Shown piece after piece: positions 58,665 through 64,000 of a stretch of DNA of 64,000 nt; position 1 is the stretch's first letter, and each line of letters starts with the position of its first letter. The DNA is from Tipula vernalis (Eukaryota; Arthropoda; Insecta; Diptera; Tipulidae). The notes under the pieces were generated by a model. The model was given only the letters and a program-made list of their open reading frames with translations, was not told the DNA's origin and searched no databases. Where the stretch lies: contig OY282560.1 of assembly GCA_958295665.1 (NCBI GenBank), positions 193,256,061 to 193,320,060 of the forward strand, written 5' to 3'. The position numbers and the translations under genes are program-made.

Positions 58665-59416
58665 TTAGGCACTTAAATTCCTTGCGGGCTCTATCAAAAT
58701 CTGGATAATATTTAACACACAATGAAACTTATTACGTCGTTTCTCGAGCAACACCAACTCATTGTTATACCATGGCTCCCGACATCCGATTTTATTTATT
58801 TTAACCCGCAGAACGTGCTTTTCGATACCACACATGAGAAGATCGTTGAAACTTAACACCATACAGTTCAAATCACCACCGCGTTGTAAGAAGTCCCAAT
58901 CAGAAATGCTGAGAAATTCATTCAAGGATGTGAAGTCGGCTTTTCTAAAATTAAAATTAAAATCATTAGAAACATAATTATTTTTACAATTACAATGAAA
59001 AATATTTATCATAATCGGTACGTGGTAGATGCTTCAACAACCAGTGAAGTCCGAACACGCAGAAATCTCGGCATAACATTATTAGCAAATAGCAGATCAA
59101 GGAATTTGCCCCGACTGTTACTATTTCTGTTGAGCTGTGTAGTTGAGATGCCAGCAAAATAATCGATTATAGCTAATGCCCTCTCATCGGTAGAAGATGC
59201 AGAAAATACGCCGTCCACATCGTCCCAAGATATATCGGGTAAATTAAAGTCGCCCACAATGACAAGTTGGTCACTAGGGCGAACTAAAGGCATAACAGCT
59301 GAGTCGATACAGTTGATAAACGTGTTGTAGTAATCCAAGTCCGATCTGTAAGGTATATACACGGTGCCTACGACAATCGAAATATTAATGGCTTGAAGTG
59401 GATTAAAACAACACAA
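58665..59416 (-). pseudogene. LINE (-) endonuclease and linker
   Basis: 59416-59009 contains VVGTVYIPYRSDL, QLVIVGDFNLPDISW (catalytic Asp and Asn) and GKFLDLLFAN, the middle and C-terminal endonuclease region. 59012-58665 overlaps in another frame and holds HVLRVKINKIG and REPWYNNELVLLEKRRN, the linker before RT. A frameshift near 59010 separates them, and the N-terminus is missing. Confidence 0.8.
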
Positions 59417-59422
59417 GTCAAT

Positions 59423-60065
59423 TCACCAAAGATCCTTGCAATGGTAAACCCCGAGTTGTTTACCTTTATCATCCACAACCGCATAAGCAACGTGACCAAG
59501 TTTCTTAGTTATTTTCCCATTTATAAAGTTTGGAGCAAGTTTAGTTGAAAAGTTTACGCTCATCTTACTTTGCTCGTAATTTCGTACAAAAACACTCTGT
59601 CCAGGTTCAAAGCTCCGAGATTTGCTACGTAAGTTGTAGGTTATACAGTTCCGCTGGTAAGCATTGTCTAAGTGAGAAAGTACTAGTTTCTGCGCAGTGG
59701 AAAGACGGTTATTTACATCCATTACATAAGCTTGTCGATCATTCAGTACATCTAGCTTTTGCCTTTAACTATATGAGGAGGTATAATTAACCATGTGCTG
59801 TCCAAAGGTCAAAAAGTAAGGTGAAAGTCCGGTGGAATCATGCATCGATTGCGTTTCTCAATACTGAACTAATTACGGGGAGATGAAAATCCCGGGTGAA
59901 TTGATGCGAAATTCCAGAAGGAGAAAATAGCTCAGAAAGGATTTGTGCCCTATATCAGTTGTGACCATTTCAGGAACTCCTAAAACACTGAAAATGCAAT
60001 GTTTTAAAAAGGATACAACATGATTAGCAGTGGCAGACCTTGTAGCAAAACCTCGGTACAATTGG
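59423..60065 (-). pseudogene. Ty3/gypsy (-) integrase core end and C-terminal domain
   Basis: 60061-59873 has VVSFLKHCIFSVLGVPEMVT and TDIGHKSF (second catalytic Asp). Further down, in another frame, FGQHMVNY appears, then 59722-59423 carries YNLRSKSRSFEPGQSVFVRN, NFSTKLAPNFINGKITKKLG and GVYHCKDL, the gypsy-type C-terminal domain. The region of the catalytic Glu is not clearly readable. Confidence 0.8.
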
Positions 60066-61194
60066 GTTTGACGGTGTCACAATACCTGCTACGATGTGGT
60101 ACCGATCCATTAAACACCGAATTAATACCGAAATTCCGCTAACAGAATCTCCGATCAACGGTCTTAGAACGTGGTATTTGCTGGCCTAGCTCAGAGCTGG
60201 GGTGGGAGATTTCCAAGACATGAAAAGTAACAAAAGGAATTGAACGCTTTGGCTTCGGAAACCAACAGGACTGGGCGGGCACCGAACCTTAAACCTATCC
60301 TCAGCATCCCACTAAGATTTTACATTTTGCAAAAAAATTTAAGAAAATGAAAAGCAACACCGTGGAAAAAAACGAAAAGAGAGAGAGAGGGAGCTGAAAA
60401 AAATGTTTATATGTATACAACCACAAGATGCCAATTAAAGTAACCACCAAATGTAACTTAATAAAAGAATCAACAACGATAAACTGTAAGCGCCCGAGCA
60501 TAAATAATGGTATTAGGTAAAGCAAAAAAAAAAAAAATTAACATAAACAATGAAGTGGGGGATAAAAAAATTGAATCAAAGTTAGAAAAAAAAAATATTG
60601 CTAAAAAAAAAATTGAGCGATATTACCGGAAATTATACAAATCAATTTTATAAAAGAAGTAATTGAACTAACTTTTTTTATTTGTTTGTTGTTACTCCCG
60701 GCTGCTTACAAGCTGACCTACATCTGGACGTCTGCTACACGCAAAATTTGATGAACCACTGACAACAGACCAACCGTAATCCGCAGAACGGTAACCGATA
60801 AGTTGGTTCAATACCGCAAACAGCAAATATTGATAATACCAAAACTTACGACCGACAATACAATCCACAATACGCCAATCATCAACATACGGGTAATACA
60901 ATTGTACCACCAAGAAACCGTACTTCACCAAACGACAACAAGTATAGGTAAAGCACTAAATATACAGCAAATCTACGCTATTCTACATCAGGCGAAACAT
61001 TTATAATTTTCTATCGCGTTATACTAAACGTAGAAAATTATCTTTTATAAAATTATCTTTAAAAAATAATATAAAATTATCATTATCTCGACTGGACACA
61101 AAAAATTGACTACCCAAAAAAAAATCCATCACTTGACCGTTCACAGAAAATTGGATCTTTTCCCTCTCTGTATTCGTTCAGTTCAATAGGTGAT
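60066..61194. other. 1.1-kb insert interrupting the gypsy (-) integrase
   Basis: Contains a (GA)n tract near 60378, A-runs near 60523 and 60590, and no recognised coding sequence. The plus-strand start near TGTCACAATACC and the lack of coding content would suit a solo LTR or MITE-like element, but terminal repeats and a target duplication are not convincing. Confidence 0.45.
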
Positions 61195-62060
61195 ACCCTG
61201 CCGGCTACGCGAATAGGGTCTCAAAAAATCTATAAATAATCTAAGGAAAGGGCGATGTACTTCCATAATCTTACCAATTTATGTTCGAGTAATGAAATTA
61301 GGAGCTTTTATTTGTTTACATTTGTCGCATTGTTGAATATATTTTCTTATATATAGTGCCATCGTTGCCCAATAAAATTGCTTTTGAATGTTTTCTAATG
61401 TTTTTGATTGGACAAAATGTGCACCAGTCGAGGAGTCGTGAGCCTGACTTATCTAGGGGGTGGCTAAAGGAGCAGGAACTAATAATTTACAAGCTGATAG
61501 GTCTTTTATTTCATTGACATTACCACTAGGTAAGTTGTAAAGTTTATCGTCCATGGTAACAAAATTACTCTTTGCGAGCGGGTTGTTAAAGGGTGCTGTA
61601 ATTCTGCCAGCGTAATCCGTATCCTAGAATACAGCGGAATTCTGCTCCACATGCAGAGGAGTCTTACACAGGTCGCGCTGTTCCACTAACCATTTCAAGC
61701 TATAGAATGATCCGTGATGATGGTGAAGGTATAACCTTCAACATATGGTCTGAACTTTTTTACTATCATAACAGCAGATAAACATTCGAGCTAAGTGACA
61801 CTATATTTACGTTGGGCAGAATTTAGTTTATGACTAAAGAAAGCTACAGGGTGCTCTTCATCACTGTCCGATTTTTGGAACAAGAAGTTTCTTATCCCGG
61901 TAGAACTCGTGTCACATTGAATAAAAAATTCACATTTGAAATCCGGATGCCTAAGAATGGAAGCTGTTTTCAGTGCATTTTAAGTTGTATGAAAGCTTCG
62001 TTGGCAGCATCATTTGATTGCATCTTCTGAGCCTTCTTTAATAAATTCGTTAAGGGAGTC
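61195..62060 (-). pseudogene. Ty3/gypsy (-) RNase H end and integrase N-terminus
   Basis: In several frames the minus strand gives SNDAANEAFIQLK, GLKWLVEQRDL (end of RNase H), FNNPLAKSNFVTMDDKLY, then HDSSTGAHFVQSKTLENIQK, FYWATMALYIRKYI and CDKCKQIKAPN (HHCC zinc domain), and finally IMEVHRPF and LFIDFLRPYSRSRQG with the first catalytic Asp of the core. Many stops. Confidence 0.72.
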
Positions 62061-62156
62061 GAAAGTTACAAATAAAACGCTGATACCACCCCGACATAAC
62101 ACTCTAGAGGCTAATGTTATACCAACTTTCTAGTGATTTTTGGAAAATCGAATTTT

Positions 62157-62320
62157 CCAAGATTTCCCATGAGAAACTTGAACTGATTTTTTTTTCTTGC
62201 GATAGCCATTGACCAGTGACATCAATACAAACCATCTCCAATCATAACCATCTCCAATCATTGGCAGGCATCTTTTTGAAATTTACCAAGATTTCCCACG
62301 GGAAACTACAGGCTGATTTT
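62157..62320. repeat. Short diverged direct repeats
   Basis: A CCAAGATTTCCCA-type block followed by CTGATTTT occurs at 62157-62190 and 62286-62320. Between them ACCATCTCCAATCAT is repeated in tandem at about 62230-62260. Confidence 0.7.
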
Positions 62321-62329
62321 ATTCCAGTT

Positions 62330-64000
62330 TTGTGGATTCTTATGATTTTACAATATTTTCTACGACTAGGTTAAACAAAGTTTTTCACCTAAGACTATTT
62401 ACAATTTTTGTTATTTCAATCCATGTATCCTATTTACTTTCGGCTGATAACCACCAAATTATTTATTTTCGACTGGAATGTTAATAACATAATCTACATT
62501 ATCCTTGTTTCACTTTCGGTGTCACTCAAATCATAGAGTAATTCAAGAATAATTTTTTTTCTATTTTTCAGGTGGGTGGCTTTATTGCTGTAACATGTTT
62601 AAAATTGTCGCCAAATAACTTTAGTTCAGCGAATTAGAAAAATAAAATTTGTGACATTTTCAACACGACATTAAAAATGTTACACTTTCATATCATATAG
62701 TATCATTGTCATTGAAGAAATATATTATATACATTTTCAAAACATCATAGCAAAAGCATGAAAGAATTAAAATAATAATCATTCATCTTAAGCAATAAAA
62801 GGGTTAAAAGGGCAATTTATACTAAGTGAATGCATGAATATAATATGTGTATAGTATGTTAGTTAGAAAATAAAAGAGTTTGCGTTAGTTTTGGATTTTT
62901 TTTTTTTTATATATAATTTAACGTAACACAATCAAAAGTCATGACTTTGTAATTTAATTTATTAAAAAAATTACTTTAGCATTTTTTTTTTAATTAAATT
63001 AGCTGAATCTAATTTTAAATCAGGAATTACCTTTTTGTGCATATACGTAAATGGATATAGTATAGCTTTTATTTATAATTTAATGTAATTAGAAAATAAT
63101 TACTCAAATGTTACCACAATAATTGTTTTTTAATTGAATATTCTGCACTTCAGCAATATTTGTAACAATGAACTGTATCGTTAACCATTTTATTTAATTG
63201 CAATGTTATAACTCAATTTGACGATACTCGACACACATATACATAATACAGCAAAAAATAAACTTTTTTTAGTTTGAATCTCTTTTATATAGCTGGCATT
63301 ACACAAGCGGTAAATTATATTTGTTCTAGTGCATGAAAATTATTATACATTTACTCTATAAATAAGTAAACTACTCGTGCAACATTATTATTTTCTAATT
63401 TGTATATAATCTTATATTATAATATAATAAAGTGGTAACCCTAGATTAATTATAATGCGATAAAAAAAAAAAACGACAACACAAAAACACTTTATTCATT
63501 AATGAGAAATTGACTAAAGTGAAATAAAAATGTATATCAACAATCAACTTTTAGATAAATTATTATTACACACTTACTGATACATACGTATACACACACT
63601 CTAAAAACCTTGGCAATTAATTATAGCCGCCGAATGAATAAATTAAGAATACAATTTTAAAATGAAACTACAATCGAACAAATTAGCTATGTCACCTTAA
63701 CTAATGACATTTTTTTTGTTTTGTTTTAGTATCGAACCCTACTGTATAATTAAATGTAAACACTATCATCAACTATAAAATTGCTGGAGATAGTAATGAC
63801 AATGTTATTGTCTTAATAGCGCAATGTAATATTAGACAGTAATTTCCTTAATTAATGAGGAGAAAAATAATGTGATTGGAAATACCTAGATTTAAAACTA
63901 GAACAAACATAAAATGTAATTTATTTTATTTAAAACTTATTAGAATGTAAACAAGTTTCAAGCGGCCAAACCTACACAAATGTGACAGGCTTTAATTTCT
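62330..64000. other. AT-rich end of window
   Basis: No gene, RNA or transposon recognised. Dominated by A/T runs and AATTAA words. Confidence 0.4.

Larger units (their letters stand above)
57780..59416 (-). mobile_element. LINE (CR1/Jockey-group) with internal RT deletion
   Basis: Endonuclease, part of RT and the C-terminal region occur on the minus strand. RT blocks 1-4 are missing: the linker ends near 58665 and the next recognisable sequence is the block 4/5 boundary. The C-terminus shows LLARLKIYAPERRMR and TNYGFSEPI, the conserved tail of this group. The 5' end abuts a Ty3/gypsy fragment at 59423. Confidence 0.8.
59423..62060 (-). mobile_element. Ty3/gypsy remnant (-), split by an insert
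   Basis: Two parts of one minus-strand element: RNase H end and integrase N-terminus (about 62060-61195), and integrase core end plus C-terminal domain (about 60065-59423). An unrelated 1.1-kb stretch lies between, in the middle of the integrase core. No LTRs found; the 3' part abuts a LINE. Confidence 0.75.

Noticed and set aside
61830..62030. 66-codon plus-strand ORF
   Set aside because: It is antisense to decayed gypsy RNase H sequence on the minus strand.

Overview
This 64-kb window is AT-rich nuclear DNA of an insect. A higher (brachyceran) fly is my best guess: an errantivirus-type Ty3/gypsy element with an env gene, an R1-like non-LTR element, two BEL/Pao elements, a 60-bp candidate intron, and a TATA box plus TCAGT initiator all fit, but nothing in the sequence fixes the species. 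No host gene of known function is visible. Almost all recognisable coding sequence belongs to transposable elements, nearly all broken, lying in both orientations and often nested.

Layout. 1-5850: BEL/Pao element 1 (+), truncated 3'. 5930-6030: tRNA-like SINE head (-). 6042-6710: PIF/Harbinger transposase remnant (-). 7670-8310: foldback repeat. 10591-11041: hAT end (-). 11098-13150: R1-like LINE (+). 15220-22768: complete errantivirus (-) with 427-bp LTRs differing at two sites, a CGTG target duplication, PBS and PPT, but with gag, pol and env all interrupted. 22790-23500: GC-rich dispersed repeat. 23567-23685: small inverted repeat. 23799-24815: Tc1-like 5' half (+). 26023-26280: long hairpin. 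28070-28790: Tc1-like transposase remnant (-). 29263-32420: Ty3/gypsy remnant (+). 34509-34563: perfect 24-bp hairpin.

35808-42610: a composite element rich in minisatellites, carrying a nested CR1-like LINE (+) and a Jockey-like LINE (-). 42648-42905: an unrecognised ORF. 44368-44790: a compact candidate host microgene (TATA, initiator, 57-codon ORF, poly(A) signals). 46063-51370: BEL/Pao element 2 (+). 52390-54277: a second, inverted and shorter copy of the composite element. 57780-59416: LINE (-) with an internal RT deletion. 59423-62060: Ty3/gypsy remnant (-) split by a 1.1-kb insert. 62060-64000: AT-rich, no gene seen.

The genes do not form a pathway. Each cluster is one element's replication set: Gag, protease, RT, RNase H and integrase for LTR elements; nucleic-acid-binding ORF1 with endonuclease-RT for LINEs; DDE transposase for DNA elements. 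The most unusual items are the composite minisatellite element present twice in opposite orientation, the 57-aa microgene with a clean core promoter, the two long hairpins, and the conflict between near-identical errantivirus LTRs and many internal breaks.
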